The position numbers were made by a program, and so were the translations under genes. Shown piece by piece: positions 26,479 to 35,706 of a DNA stretch of 64,000 bases (position 1 is the first letter of the stretch; each line of letters begins with the position of its first letter). The notes below the pieces were generated by a model that was not told the origin of the DNA, did not search any database, and saw nothing but the letters and a program-made list of their open reading frames with translations. This DNA comes from Brachyspira suanatina (GTDB lineage: Bacteria > Spirochaetota > Brachyspiria > Brachyspirales > Brachyspiraceae): the NCBI RefSeq assembly GCF_001049755.1, contig NZ_CVLB01000001.1:1444995-1508994 (forward strand). Direction: 5' to 3'.

Positions 26479-29259
26479 ATGTTTTCTGATATACTTTACA
26501 GTTTAACAATATACCCTATTGAATTTATATTAGAAACAATATTCTATTACTTTAAAGTAGAAACACAAAGCAGCTATACGGTTAGTGTCATTCTAGTTAG
26601 TTTGATTATTAATATATTATCACTTCCTCTATACAATATAGCTGAAAAATGGCAGCAGAAAGAAAGAGATATGCAGGCGAAAATGAAGCCTACTATAGAT
26701 AATATTAAAGCTGTATATAAAGGAGATCAGGCTTATTTATTAATTAGAACTTGTCAAAGAATCAATGGATACAAAACGATATATGCATTCAGAGGAGTAT
26801 TAGGATTATTAATACAAATACCTTTCTTTTTAGCAGGATATAATTTTTTTACAAGTCTTACAGGAGCTGAAACAGAGAGTTTTTTTCTAATTAAAAGTTT
26901 AGGGGATCCAGATAAAATAATTCATATTGGAAATTATTATATCAATTTACTCCCATTTATAATGACTGCTTTTTCATTGGCATCAACATTTGTATACTCA
27001 AAAAAATTAACATTTAAAGAATCAATACCTATATTTTTAATGAGTTTATTCTTTTTAGTATTTTTATATAATTCTCCTGCTATACTTTTATTATATTGGA
27101 CTATAAACTGTGCATTTTCATTTTTTAAAAATATAGTTTTAGTAAATATAAAAAAAATAAAAACTATTATAAATAATATATCAAATAATAAAATATTTAT
27201 TTTAGCTTCTAAGATAATATATTCTCTATATACTATTTTAATACTAATAATGACTATTCTATATTTTTTAAGAAATACATTGATAAATAAATCATCTATT
27301 GGATACCCATTTTTAAAAATATTTATAATACATGTTAAAACTTACATGGATTTATCATTAATATGGTTATTAATTTCAATTATAGCATTATTAATATTTT
27401 TAAATAAAAAAAATATATTAAATTTTATACAAATAGAAAGCAAATTGAGATTAAAAATATTCATATCATCATTGATAACTATAACAACATTATCTGGTTT
27501 ATTTATTATAACTTCATTGATAGCATCTTCCGGACAAGAATTTGAAAATCCATTTAATACAATATTTGCTGTATTTTTTAAATATGTTGGTATATTTATA
27601 GTCTATCCAATATTTATATATTTTCTATTCTCTGAAAAAATTAAAAATAATATAACTCTTATTTATATATTTATAGCATTAATATCATTAGTTAACACTT
27701 TTATAATGGTAATGGACTATGGTTATATATCTAATAATTTTAAATTTGAATTAGAATATTTACTTATACCAAGTTTAAAACAAACAATTATAAATATCAT
27801 TTTGATATTATTAGTATTATTTTTAACGTTAATAATAATAAAAAAGAAATTAATAAATTTAATGTTTAATATATTTATAATTATAACAATAAGTTTATTG
27901 GCTATATCATTATTTGATTTTGTAAAAATAAATAATGAACAAAAAAAATTATTAGAAATATCTTCTTTAAACAAGACAATAAATAAAAATGACAATATAT
28001 TTAATTTTTCTAAAACAGGGACTAACATATTCATTATAATATTAGATAGAGGAAATCCTGAATTTGGAAACATAGCGTTTGAAAGATTTAAAGATATAAA
28101 AGATGAATTTGATGGTTTTATATGGTATCCTAATACTACCGCTTTAGGAGGCGGTACATTTGGAAGCATACAGGCATTATATGGGGGATACGAATATGCT
28201 CCATTTGAATTAAATGGAAAATATAATCTTAAAGATAAACATAATGAAGCACTTCTTATGATGCCCCAATTATTCTATAATGCAAATTATAGTTCTGTAA
28301 CATTTGATCCATGTTTTGCAAATTTTTCATGGATTCCCGATTTAACTATATTTAAGAATTATACAAATATAAAAGCATATAATCAAAATAATAATATGAT
28401 GGAAAAAGAATTGAATAATTTGATTAATGATAATTATACTAATAATTTTAATACAAATAATATAATAAAAAATAATGAAAACAGAGCTGTAAGATTCTCA
28501 TTATTTAGAATACTTCCCGTTTTCTTGAGGAATCAATTATATGCGCAAAATGATTGGTTTATACCTAATTCTGGAAGAAATTTAGCCATTGTTGGTAAAA
28601 GTATACAAGAATATGCTCTATTACAAGCCTTAACAAATTTAACGAAAATAAATGAAAATGGTAATTATTTCAATATTATACATAGCGATACAACACATGA
28701 ACCATTCAATTATAATAGCAATTTTATACCTTCATCAAAGATTGAAAATGTTCCAGATGAAGATATGAAATATTTTGGAAGTGATTTTTCTGCAAGAAGT
28801 TATTATTCCACAGTTGCTTCTTTAAGAGAACTTGCAAATTTTTTCAAATATCTAAAAGAAAATAATGTATATGATAATACAAAAATTATAATAGTTTCCG
28901 ATCATTCTGGATATTTTTCTCCATCTATATTTGATAAAAATGATATGCATATATTTAAAGTATTCAATTCTATGCTTTATTTTAAAGATTTAAACTCAAA
29001 AGGAAATATTATATCTAATAATACATTTATGACTGTGGCAGATGTACCATATTTAGCTTCTAAGCATTTAGATAATCCTACAAATCCATTTACAGGAAAA
29101 ATCATAACTAATGATTATAAAAATATTAATGGAATTGATGTTATTGTAACAGCAGATGGAGATCCTAATGCTAATTTTGAAAAAAGCTTTAATTATGTTG
29201 CTAGTTATAATGTAAAAGATAATATTTTTATAAAAACTAATTGGACACAAATAAAATGA
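26479..29259 (+). CDS. YidC/Oxa1-like domain fused to membrane sulfatase (LtaS/alkaline phosphatase superfamily)
   Basis: 926-residue membrane protein with two unlike modules. Residues about 30-220 read as a YidC/Oxa1 insertase domain: LPLYNIAEKWQQKERDMQAK, a coiled cytoplasmic loop, then FRGVLGLLIQIPFFLAGYNF and LLLYWTINCAFSFFKNIV. The groove arginine of YidC appears to be Asn here (SLIINILSLPLYN). Several more helices follow to about 480. The C-terminal part looks like a metal-dependent phospho/sulfo-transferase: Asp at about 523 (IILDRGN), candidate nucleophile Thr at about 560 (GGGTFGSIQA), His in HSDTTHEPF (about 740) and metal pair DH in VSDHSGYF (about 808). Start at the ATG at 26479 with GTGGAG seven bases upstream, not the earlier TTG. 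Substrate unknown; modification of an envelope glycolipid is plausible. Confidence 0.75.
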   Translation: MFSDILYSLTIYPIEFILETIFYYFKVETQSSYTVSVILVSLIINILSLPLYNIAEKWQQKERDMQAKMKPTIDNIKAVYKGDQAYLLIRTCQRINGYKTIYAFRGVLGLLIQIPFFLAGYNFFTSLTGAETESFFLIKSLGDPDKIIHIGNYYINLLPFIMTAFSLASTFVYSKKLTFKESIPIFLMSLFFLVFLYNSPAILLLYWTINCAFSFFKNIVLVNIKKIKTIINNISNNKIFILASKIIYSLYTILILIMTILYFLRNTLINKSSIGYPFLKIFIIHVKTYMDLSLIWLLISIIALLIFLNKKNILNFIQIESKLRLKIFISSLITITTLSGLFIITSLIASSGQEFENPFNTIFAVFFKYVGIFIVYPIFIYFLFSEKIKNNITLIYIFIALISLVNTFIMVMDYGYISNNFKFELEYLLIPSLKQTIINIILILLVLFLTLIIIKKKLINLMFNIFIIITISLLAISLFDFVKINNEQKKLLEISSLNKTINKNDNIFNFSKTGTNIFIIILDRGNPEFGNIAFERFKDIKDEFDGFIWYPNTTALGGGTFGSIQALYGGYEYAPFELNGKYNLKDKHNEALLMMPQLFYNANYSSVTFDPCFANFSWIPDLTIFKNYTNIKAYNQNNNMMEKELNNLINDNYTNNFNTNNIIKNNENRAVRFSLFRILPVFLRNQLYAQNDWFIPNSGRNLAIVGKSIQEYALLQALTNLTKINENGNYFNIIHSDTTHEPFNYNSNFIPSSKIENVPDEDMKYFGSDFSARSYYSTVASLRELANFFKYLKENNVYDNTKIIIVSDHSGYFSPSIFDKNDMHIFKVFNSMLYFKDLNSKGNIISNNTFMTVADVPYLASKHLDNPTNPFTGKIITNDYKNINGIDVIVTADGDPNANFEKSFNYVASYNVKDNIFIKTNWTQIK

Positions 29260-29262
29260 TTT

Positions 29263-30660
29263 TTAATATATAGATTTTAATCCTGTGTCTATATCGAATA
29301 TCCAATGTTTATTAAATACTTTTCTATATGAATAACCGAATGGAAATTTTCCTATAGATACAGCAAAATATTTATTGCCGTTATTTTTTTGTTTGCTGCA
29401 CATAGTTACTAAATTATTAGGCATATCCTCCATTATAAAATCGGATAACACTAACACATCAGCATTTCTAAAACTAGATGTATTCATCATTCTGTTTGCC
29501 TCATAAAGAGCCTTGTATATATCAGAACCTCCATGATAGCTTAGCTTCAAAAATTTTATTAAATCTTCAATGCTATTTTCTTTAGTAAATTTGCATGTAT
29601 ATATCTCGGTGCTGAAATTAATAAGATAAGCATTTCTATTTTCTGACAGAGCCTGCATAACCATTTTAAACATAGTAGCTTTGGCAATATATTCATTAAT
29701 CCCTTTCATAGAACCGCTTGTGTCTATGCATATAATCATATCGCCTCTGCCTTCTCTGTAGCCTGCTCTTACTAAATGCTCCATATCATCATTAAACACA
29801 TAAGCACTTTTATCAAAGCACATAAGCCTATTTTCTATATATTTTAATTTGAATAATTTTTCACTTTCTTCATTGCATAATAAAGAAAGTTCTTCAGGTA
29901 TAACATTTTCTATATCTTTAGCAAAGTATATTCCAACTATCTCTTCTTTGGAACTTATCTTTTTATTGGTATTACTGTAAGTATTTTTAAACTCAACATT
30001 CTTCAATGATTTTTCTATATCGATTCTTCTGCCTATACTATCGCAAATGACTTCTATATCTTTATATTCATTTATAAAATCAACCCATCTTTTAAGTAAA
30101 GATATATCTTCTTCTTCAAGTTCCCCTACTCTAAAATCCCATAATACGCCTGTCTTTATTCTCAATATATTTGACATATACTTTAATTTTTTAAGCAAAT
30201 TAATCCAAGATTCTATGTCAGCAATAAATTTATCCCTTCTTTCTTTTACTGTAGAAACAAGCCAATCATTATTTTTTTTATTATAAGTTTTTTTCCATAC
30301 TGAAATGATATTCTTTTTTAAGATATTTAAATCATCTGAATTTGATAATTTTTCTCTCCAGAAATTTGTATCAATAGACAAAGCATTCAAACTATTTAAA
30401 TCATTAAATATATCTTCTTTACTAGTATTTTTTAATTTTTTTAATGCTATATCCAATTCTGTTTTATTATCTTGATACGGATTATTATCATTTATAAAGA
30501 CATTTAAATCTTTTTTCCATTTAGTAATTTTTATTTCTAATTCTTCAGTTAATCTTTCATCATTATAAAGATTATTAAAAGCACTATTAAAGACTCCTTT
30601 AGCCATTACTTCTGTTTTTTTTATTTCATCTTTATAAGAATCATTATCAAATTGTTTCAT
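29263..30660 (-). CDS. viaA: VWA-domain protein, ViaA-like partner of RavA
   Basis: 465 aa. The C-terminal von Willebrand A domain has an intact MIDAS motif, DTSGSMKG at about residues 315-322, preceded by RGDMIICI, and further metal residues in LSYHGGSDIYKAL and VLVLSDFIMEDM. The N-terminal 250 residues are helical and charged, as in ViaA. Its start overlaps the end of the ravA-like gene by 14 nt, a coupled arrangement found for ravA-viaA in enterobacteria. In E. coli the pair acts on respiratory complexes and membrane lipids and influences aminoglycoside sensitivity under low energy; whether that holds here is inference. Confidence 0.82.
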   Translation of the reverse strand: MKQFDNDSYKDEIKKTEVMAKGVFNSAFNNLYNDERLTEELEIKITKWKKDLNVFINDNNPYQDNKTELDIALKKLKNTSKEDIFNDLNSLNALSIDTNFWREKLSNSDDLNILKKNIISVWKKTYNKKNNDWLVSTVKERRDKFIADIESWINLLKKLKYMSNILRIKTGVLWDFRVGELEEEDISLLKRWVDFINEYKDIEVICDSIGRRIDIEKSLKNVEFKNTYSNTNKKISSKEEIVGIYFAKDIENVIPEELSLLCNEESEKLFKLKYIENRLMCFDKSAYVFNDDMEHLVRAGYREGRGDMIICIDTSGSMKGINEYIAKATMFKMVMQALSENRNAYLINFSTEIYTCKFTKENSIEDLIKFLKLSYHGGSDIYKALYEANRMMNTSSFRNADVLVLSDFIMEDMPNNLVTMCSKQKNNGNKYFAVSIGKFPFGYSYRKVFNKHWIFDIDTGLKSIY

Positions 30661-32233
30661 GATGTTCTATTTCACTTTTTAATCTTTCTGCATCCAATTT
30701 TTCACTTTCAAGATTTTCTATATAAGAATTAAACATATCTGTGAAAAAATTGAAACTTTCATCTGATACAAATATGCTTTTATTTGTATATTTATTTTTA
30801 TTAAAGTCATTTTTAAAATTAACTATAATATTTTCAATACTAGATATTAAAGACTTTATCAATTTCAAATAGGCATCTTTTTTTTCTTTTTCAAGCTTTT
30901 TAGGACTAACCTTTTTCATATAAAAATCAGGCTCTGCTTCACAAAGAAACTCATAATTTTTAGAAAGCATGCCAGATACAAAACCGTTTGCCGCAGTAGC
31001 AGAATTTATTTCAACAGTACATTTTTCAGTGCCGTTAAAATTGCACCTGAATTTTCTTGTTTGATTTCTTCCTATATCTAAAGGATAAAAATAACCTTTT
31101 TTGCCTAATTGTTTTATTGGTATATAAATAATAGTTTCACCTTTATTGCCGTATTCATCAATATTGATAGATAAAGTTTTTGCCATATGAGGCTTATCAT
31201 CAATATTTTCTGTATCATAAGTCTTTTCTAAATTATAAAACTCATCATCTATATTTTTCTGAACACTCTTAAAACTTTCTCTCCACTCATTAATATTCTG
31301 ATTATTCAAATCATAGCATAAGCTTATAGCATTCTCTACTATTTTTTTTACTGCTTCAATATGCTCTTCCAAACTCCATAAACAATTATAAATTAAAATA
31401 GTTTCATAAATATCAACTTCATTTTTATCATTTAAATATGCAGCTGTTTTAAGTAAATATGAAATATGCTGCCATCTTCTATCTGAGACATATATTGCTA
31501 TATCTCTATTATCCTCATTAAATTTTTCTATAGAAAGTTTTATATTATGAATTATATCAATAACCGATTTTGAAAGTTTTATATTATTTACCTCTTTTCT
31601 TATATTTACCCATTCATCAGTTGAAATTTTTAATTCATCATCTATATTTATATATGAATCTAATTGAGTATTTTCAAGTATCTTTTCAAAATTATCTTTA
31701 TTTTTTATATTATTAACTATTAAACGTACAATGAATCTGTCATATAATGCCTCAAGTCCCTGACCTTCAGGAGGAGTTTCATTACTTGCTGAAATCAATG
31801 CTTTCAATGGTACTTTTATTTCTTCACTTCCATTTTTGAAAACTCTTTCATTTATTATGCTTAAAAGTGTATTAAGTATTGCAGGCGTGCTTTTCCATAT
31901 TTCATCTAAAAATGCAAAATCAGCATCAGGCAAATATCCATCAATTTTTCTTATATATTTATCATTCTTTAACTCTTCCAAACTAATAGGACCGAATATG
32001 TCTTCCGGAGTAGAAAATCTCTGCATTAAATATCCGAAATATTTTGAGTCTTTAAATGCATAAGATACTCTTTTGGCTATAAAACTTTTTGCAGTTCCAG
32101 GAGGGCCGTATAAAAATATTGGCTTTCCTGCTATTGCACTAAGAAAAGTTAAAGATACAATTTCTTCTCTTTCATAAAGCCCTTCGGAAAGAAGTTTTAT
32201 TATTTTTTCAATTCTTGATTTTGTATTTTTCAT
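30647..32233 (-). CDS. ravA: MoxR-type AAA+ ATPase, RavA-like
   Basis: 528 aa. AAA+ core: Walker A GPPGTAKS at residues 43-50, Walker B FAFLDE at 106-111 followed by TPAILNTLLSIINER, sensor 1 in ALISASNETP, and arginine-rich YDRFIVRLIV. The opening SEGLYEREEIVSLTFLSAIA and the SDRRWQHISYLLKTAAYL helix are typical of RavA within the MoxR family. The C-terminal third should hold the LARA-type insertion and triple helix. Directly upstream of and overlapping the VWA gene, which completes the chaperone-like pair. About 30 residues longer than E. coli RavA. Confidence 0.87.
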   Translation of the reverse strand: MKNTKSRIEKIIKLLSEGLYEREEIVSLTFLSAIAGKPIFLYGPPGTAKSFIAKRVSYAFKDSKYFGYLMQRFSTPEDIFGPISLEELKNDKYIRKIDGYLPDADFAFLDEIWKSTPAILNTLLSIINERVFKNGSEEIKVPLKALISASNETPPEGQGLEALYDRFIVRLIVNNIKNKDNFEKILENTQLDSYINIDDELKISTDEWVNIRKEVNNIKLSKSVIDIIHNIKLSIEKFNEDNRDIAIYVSDRRWQHISYLLKTAAYLNDKNEVDIYETILIYNCLWSLEEHIEAVKKIVENAISLCYDLNNQNINEWRESFKSVQKNIDDEFYNLEKTYDTENIDDKPHMAKTLSINIDEYGNKGETIIYIPIKQLGKKGYFYPLDIGRNQTRKFRCNFNGTEKCTVEINSATAANGFVSGMLSKNYEFLCEAEPDFYMKKVSPKKLEKEKKDAYLKLIKSLISSIENIIVNFKNDFNKNKYTNKSIFVSDESFNFFTDMFNSYIENLESEKLDAERLKSEIEHHETI

Positions 32234-32375
32234 AAATATATATTTCTCTTAAAATTACTTTATCCTTACTTTTAGTAGTAAACTTGTAAAAATATTATAT
32301 CATTTTTAATATAAATTGGAATTCCTTATTTTATATGTTATAATAAAAAATATAAAATATAGTAATGGAGTAAAA

Positions 32376-32993
32376 ATGCTTAATTCAAACAATATAAAAT
32401 TATTAATATTCGATATGGACGGCACATTAATAGATAGCGCATATTTAAATTACTATTCCTATTACAATGCATTTAAAAAATTTAATATAGAATTAGATAC
32501 GGACTATTATTATAAAAAATGTTTCGGACTTCATTATAAAGTATTTACAAAAAACATTTTAGAATTAAATGATAAACTAACAAACGATGAAAATAAAAAT
32601 AATGAATTAATAGAATCTATACATAATTTAAAAGAAAAAATATATTTAGAAAATCTTAATCTAGTTAAAATCCATCCATTTATGTTTGAAACTTTAATAG
32701 ACAATTACAATAGAAAAGAAAACAAAAAATATACAGCATTAGCAACAACAGCATCACCTAATGGAGTTTATGCCATATTAAAAACATTTCAACTAGAACA
32801 TTTATTTGATTTAGTTTTAACAGGCAATGATATAGAAAAAAAGAAACCTGATCCTGAAGTATTTTATAAATGCATGGAACATTTTAATATAAAAGAAGAA
32901 GAAAGCATTATATTTGAAGACAGTGAAGTGGGACTTGAGGCTGCTAATCAAACTAATGCTTGGGTTATAAAAATAGAAAAATGGGTAAAATAA
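32376..32993 (+). CDS. HAD-superfamily hydrolase (beta-phosphoglucomutase/phosphatase type)
   Basis: 205 aa. HAD motifs: I in LLIFDMDGTLIDS, II in ALATTASPNG, III/IV in KKKPDPEVFYKCM and IIFEDSEVGLEAANQ. The alpha-helical cap between motifs I and II and the GLEAA ending fit the beta-phosphoglucomutase/phosphoglycolate phosphatase group. The ATG at 32376 is chosen because TGGAG lies five bases upstream; an in-frame ATG at 32316 would place about 20 unrelated residues ahead of the domain. Substrate unknown. Confidence 0.88.
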   Translation: MLNSNNIKLLIFDMDGTLIDSAYLNYYSYYNAFKKFNIELDTDYYYKKCFGLHYKVFTKNILELNDKLTNDENKNNELIESIHNLKEKIYLENLNLVKIHPFMFETLIDNYNRKENKKYTALATTASPNGVYAILKTFQLEHLFDLVLTGNDIEKKKPDPEVFYKCMEHFNIKEEESIIFEDSEVGLEAANQTNAWVIKIEKWVK

Positions 32994-33012
32994 TAAGACA
33001 ATATTTCATAAT

Positions 33013-33050
33013 AAAAAAGTGCTGATATTTATTCTTATCAACACTTTTAA
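33013..33050. terminator. Bidirectional terminator between HAD and esterase genes
   Basis: AAAAAGTGCTGATA pairs with TATCAACACTTTT with one mismatch around an 8-nt loop; the A/T tracts on either side serve both converging genes. Confidence 0.7.
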
Positions 33051-33058
33051 TTATATTT

Positions 33059-34003
33059 TTATTTTTTATATTTATTTATAAAATTTTCAACTAAATCAAA
33101 CATATCTCTAGTCCAAAACTGCCAATCACTATGATCAGCATCTTTTACAGCATAAAATTCATAAACTCTATTTTCTTCTTTTAATTTATCAGCTAAAATT
33201 TTACTTTGATTGAAAGGCACTAATTTATCACCTGTACCATGCGCCAAAAATATAGGCGGTAAGTTTGCAGCTTTTGAAATCTCATAATAAGGACTTATTC
33301 TTTTAGCTTCTTCAGGATAATCATAAACATTTTTTCTTCCTATCAAAATTCCTTCAGGACTTTCAGCATCTCCTGTAGTTGAACCTAAAGGATCATTTCT
33401 CATTTCAAGCAAATCTGTAGGAGGATAATAAGAAATTATTGCATTTATATTCGGTATTGTATTGTCATTATCATTTAATGGTATCGCTGTAAATAATGCA
33501 GTATGTCCTCCGGAAGAATCTCCCCAAACAAATACATTATTTGTATCAGCATTATATTTATCTGCATTTTCAATCATAAATTTAATAGCATCTCTTGTAT
33601 CCTCTATTTGAGCTGGAAAAACTGCTGTATCACTTGGTCTATATTCCACTATAGCTACAACATATCCCCTTCTAGCAAAATCTCCAAGAGCAACTAAATT
33701 TTTATATACATCCTGCTTTCGCCATGCAGAACCTTGTATATAAACTATTAAAGGATATTTTGCATTTGTATCCACAAATAATGATCTTGGAATCATTATT
33801 TGAAGTGTTAAATCTGTATTATCTTTATTAGCATAAACAACATTAGGTTTATACTCAATATTATAAACAATATCCTTTTGCTCAAAAACTATACTTCCAT
33901 CTTCATTTGTAGATATAGTTACATTAGAATTATTAGCAGTGTTTGTATTACTGCATGAAACAAATAAAACTAAAAAACTGAGAATGATTAATATATTTCT
34001 CAT
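33059..34003 (-). CDS. Secreted alpha/beta-hydrolase lipoprotein (esterase-like)
   Basis: 314 aa with signal peptide and lipobox (LFVSCSNTN), so exported and lipid-anchored. The fold is an acyl esterase/lipase type: oxyanion-region PLIVYIQGSAWRKQD, nucleophile Ser in VFVWGDSSGGHTALF, Asp in IFLAHGTGDKLVPF and His in KDADHSDWQFW. This resembles carbohydrate/feruloyl esterases of the BD-FAE group. The ATG at 34003 has AGGAGG six bases upstream, whereas the longer frame from 34030 would place nine extra residues before the signal. Substrate unknown. Confidence 0.85.
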   Translation of the reverse strand: MRNILIILSFLVLFVSCSNTNTANNSNVTISTNEDGSIVFEQKDIVYNIEYKPNVVYANKDNTDLTLQIMIPRSLFVDTNAKYPLIVYIQGSAWRKQDVYKNLVALGDFARRGYVVAIVEYRPSDTAVFPAQIEDTRDAIKFMIENADKYNADTNNVFVWGDSSGGHTALFTAIPLNDNDNTIPNINAIISYYPPTDLLEMRNDPLGSTTGDAESPEGILIGRKNVYDYPEEAKRISPYYEISKAANLPPIFLAHGTGDKLVPFNQSKILADKLKEENRVYEFYAVKDADHSDWQFWTRDMFDLVENFINKYKK

Positions 34004-34132
34004 TTCAAACCTCCTTATATGTATATACAAACATGTATTTATTTACATACTAAATCATTAATACAAAAAAATCAATAATAAAACAAATATTTTTTATATA
34101 ATATTTATTATTATAAAATAAAACTTTAATAA

Positions 34133-34161
34133 TTGTACTAAAATCAAATAAATTGTATAAT
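34133..34161 (+). promoter_or_regulatory. Promoter upstream of the 34192 gene
   Basis: TTGTAC (34133-34138), 17-nt spacer, TATAAT (34156-34161), 31 nt before the ATG. Confidence 0.55.
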
Positions 34162-34191
34162 ACATAAGGATACTATATAATCGGAGATATT

Positions 34192-35685
34192 ATGGATTTT
34201 ACTATACCTTATGAAAATGAAATAGATGAAAAAGATAAAACTATAATACAAGAATATATACTCAATAATATAAAGGATTATGAAAACAATTCAACTAAAT
34301 TAACAGAACTTATTATAGAAGCTGTATCATCTTTGAGTGCGGGAAAATCCAGAACAGAATATTTAGCAAAACAAGGTTTTTTAGAAAATATAATCAATTC
34401 TATAACAGGACAAAATAGAAAAATAAGAGGTGAAATTGATTATAATTACGCTGTAGTAAAAAATGCCTCATTGAAAATGATAGAATATTTAGCAAATCAG
34501 AATAAAATCACTTATGAAGGTCTTATATATTTAAATAATAAATTAAACAATATAGAAAAAAATATTGAAGAAGAATTAATTGCAATATGCAATAATGTAA
34601 GAGAATCATTTAATGTAATACTAAATAAAATTAATAAAGAATCAAACAGAATAGATTCATTAGAAAAAAAAGTTCAATTACTTGAGTTTAAAGCTGCATC
34701 TAATATTCTAGAATTTGATAATATTAAATACATTGATATGGATAATATAGAAAAAATTATATGTTTAAGCAATGATCTATTTACAAAAATATCAAATGTA
34801 AATAATTCAGACAATAATATACCAAAAGAAAATATCTATATGATAAAATCTATATTATTTGATTTTAATGTTGATATGAATCAGAAAATAAAAGTAAATG
34901 ATATATACTACAAATTAATAGAAAAACCTAATTTCATAAATAAACTTTTTTTGAATACGCAAAATAATATTAATACTTATGAATATATTATACCTATATT
35001 AAGCGGAATTAAAAAGATAGAAAAATTGGATAAAGAAGAAAGTTATATAATCAACTCAATAACTAAAATCAATCCTAATATAAATATAAAAGATATAAAA
35101 ATCGACTTAGTAAATGAATATGGAATAAATATATCCAATTTTGATTATAATGCTGAGATTACAAATTATGATATTATTGTACTAATTATAAATGAACTAA
35201 AAATGATATCCAAAACATTTAATCCGCCTATAAAGTACACTGATTCAAAAAAATCCATAGAATTAGCTAGAGAATATTTTGATAATAAAAAATATAAAAA
35301 GGCAATGGCAGAATGCGATTCTATACTATTTCATGATAAAGAAAATAAAGAAGCAAGACATATAAAGATAGAAAGTTTATACAAACTGCTAATCAAAGAA
35401 GTAAGAAATTTTGAATCGCCTTTATGTTATAAAGAGATAGCTAAAATATATTTAATAAAAAAAGACTATGAGAACACATTAAAATATTTAAATAAATACT
35501 TTGATTCATATTCCTCAAATAAAGAAATATTTAAATACAAAGAAAAACTTCAATTTCAATATAAAAAAATAATGGAATATGAAGAAAAAACTAATAAGAA
35601 ACTTGAAAAAATTACGGATAAAAACAAGAGAGATTATTTAGAATTTATAAATGATTTCTGGGGAGTATATTTAAGTAAAATTTGA
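34192..35685 (+). CDS. Coiled-coil/TPR-like cytosolic protein of uncertain function
   Basis: 497 aa, no signal or membrane helix. The N-terminal part (about 40-130) with LSAGKSRTEYLAKQGFLEN, INSITGQNRKIRGEID and IYLNNKLNNIE resembles from memory the E. coli YjcZ-type proteins described as diguanylate cyclase regulators (RdcB family); this is low confidence. A coiled coil follows (about 120-170), then a helical region, and near 360-470 two or three tetratricopeptide-like helices (SIELAREYFDNKKYKKAMAE, KIYLIKKDYENTLKYLNKYF). Followed 21 nt later by a patatin gene, suggesting a two-gene operon from the promoter at 34133. Confidence 0.6.
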   Translation: MDFTIPYENEIDEKDKTIIQEYILNNIKDYENNSTKLTELIIEAVSSLSAGKSRTEYLAKQGFLENIINSITGQNRKIRGEIDYNYAVVKNASLKMIEYLANQNKITYEGLIYLNNKLNNIEKNIEEELIAICNNVRESFNVILNKINKESNRIDSLEKKVQLLEFKAASNILEFDNIKYIDMDNIEKIICLSNDLFTKISNVNNSDNNIPKENIYMIKSILFDFNVDMNQKIKVNDIYYKLIEKPNFINKLFLNTQNNINTYEYIIPILSGIKKIEKLDKEESYIINSITKINPNINIKDIKIDLVNEYGINISNFDYNAEITNYDIIVLIINELKMISKTFNPPIKYTDSKKSIELAREYFDNKKYKKAMAECDSILFHDKENKEARHIKIESLYKLLIKEVRNFESPLCYKEIAKIYLIKKDYENTLKYLNKYFDSYSSNKEIFKYKEKLQFQYKKIMEYEEKTNKKLEKITDKNKRDYLEFINDFWGVYLSKI

Positions 35686-35706
35686 TTTTTATATTTTGGA
35701 GATTAT

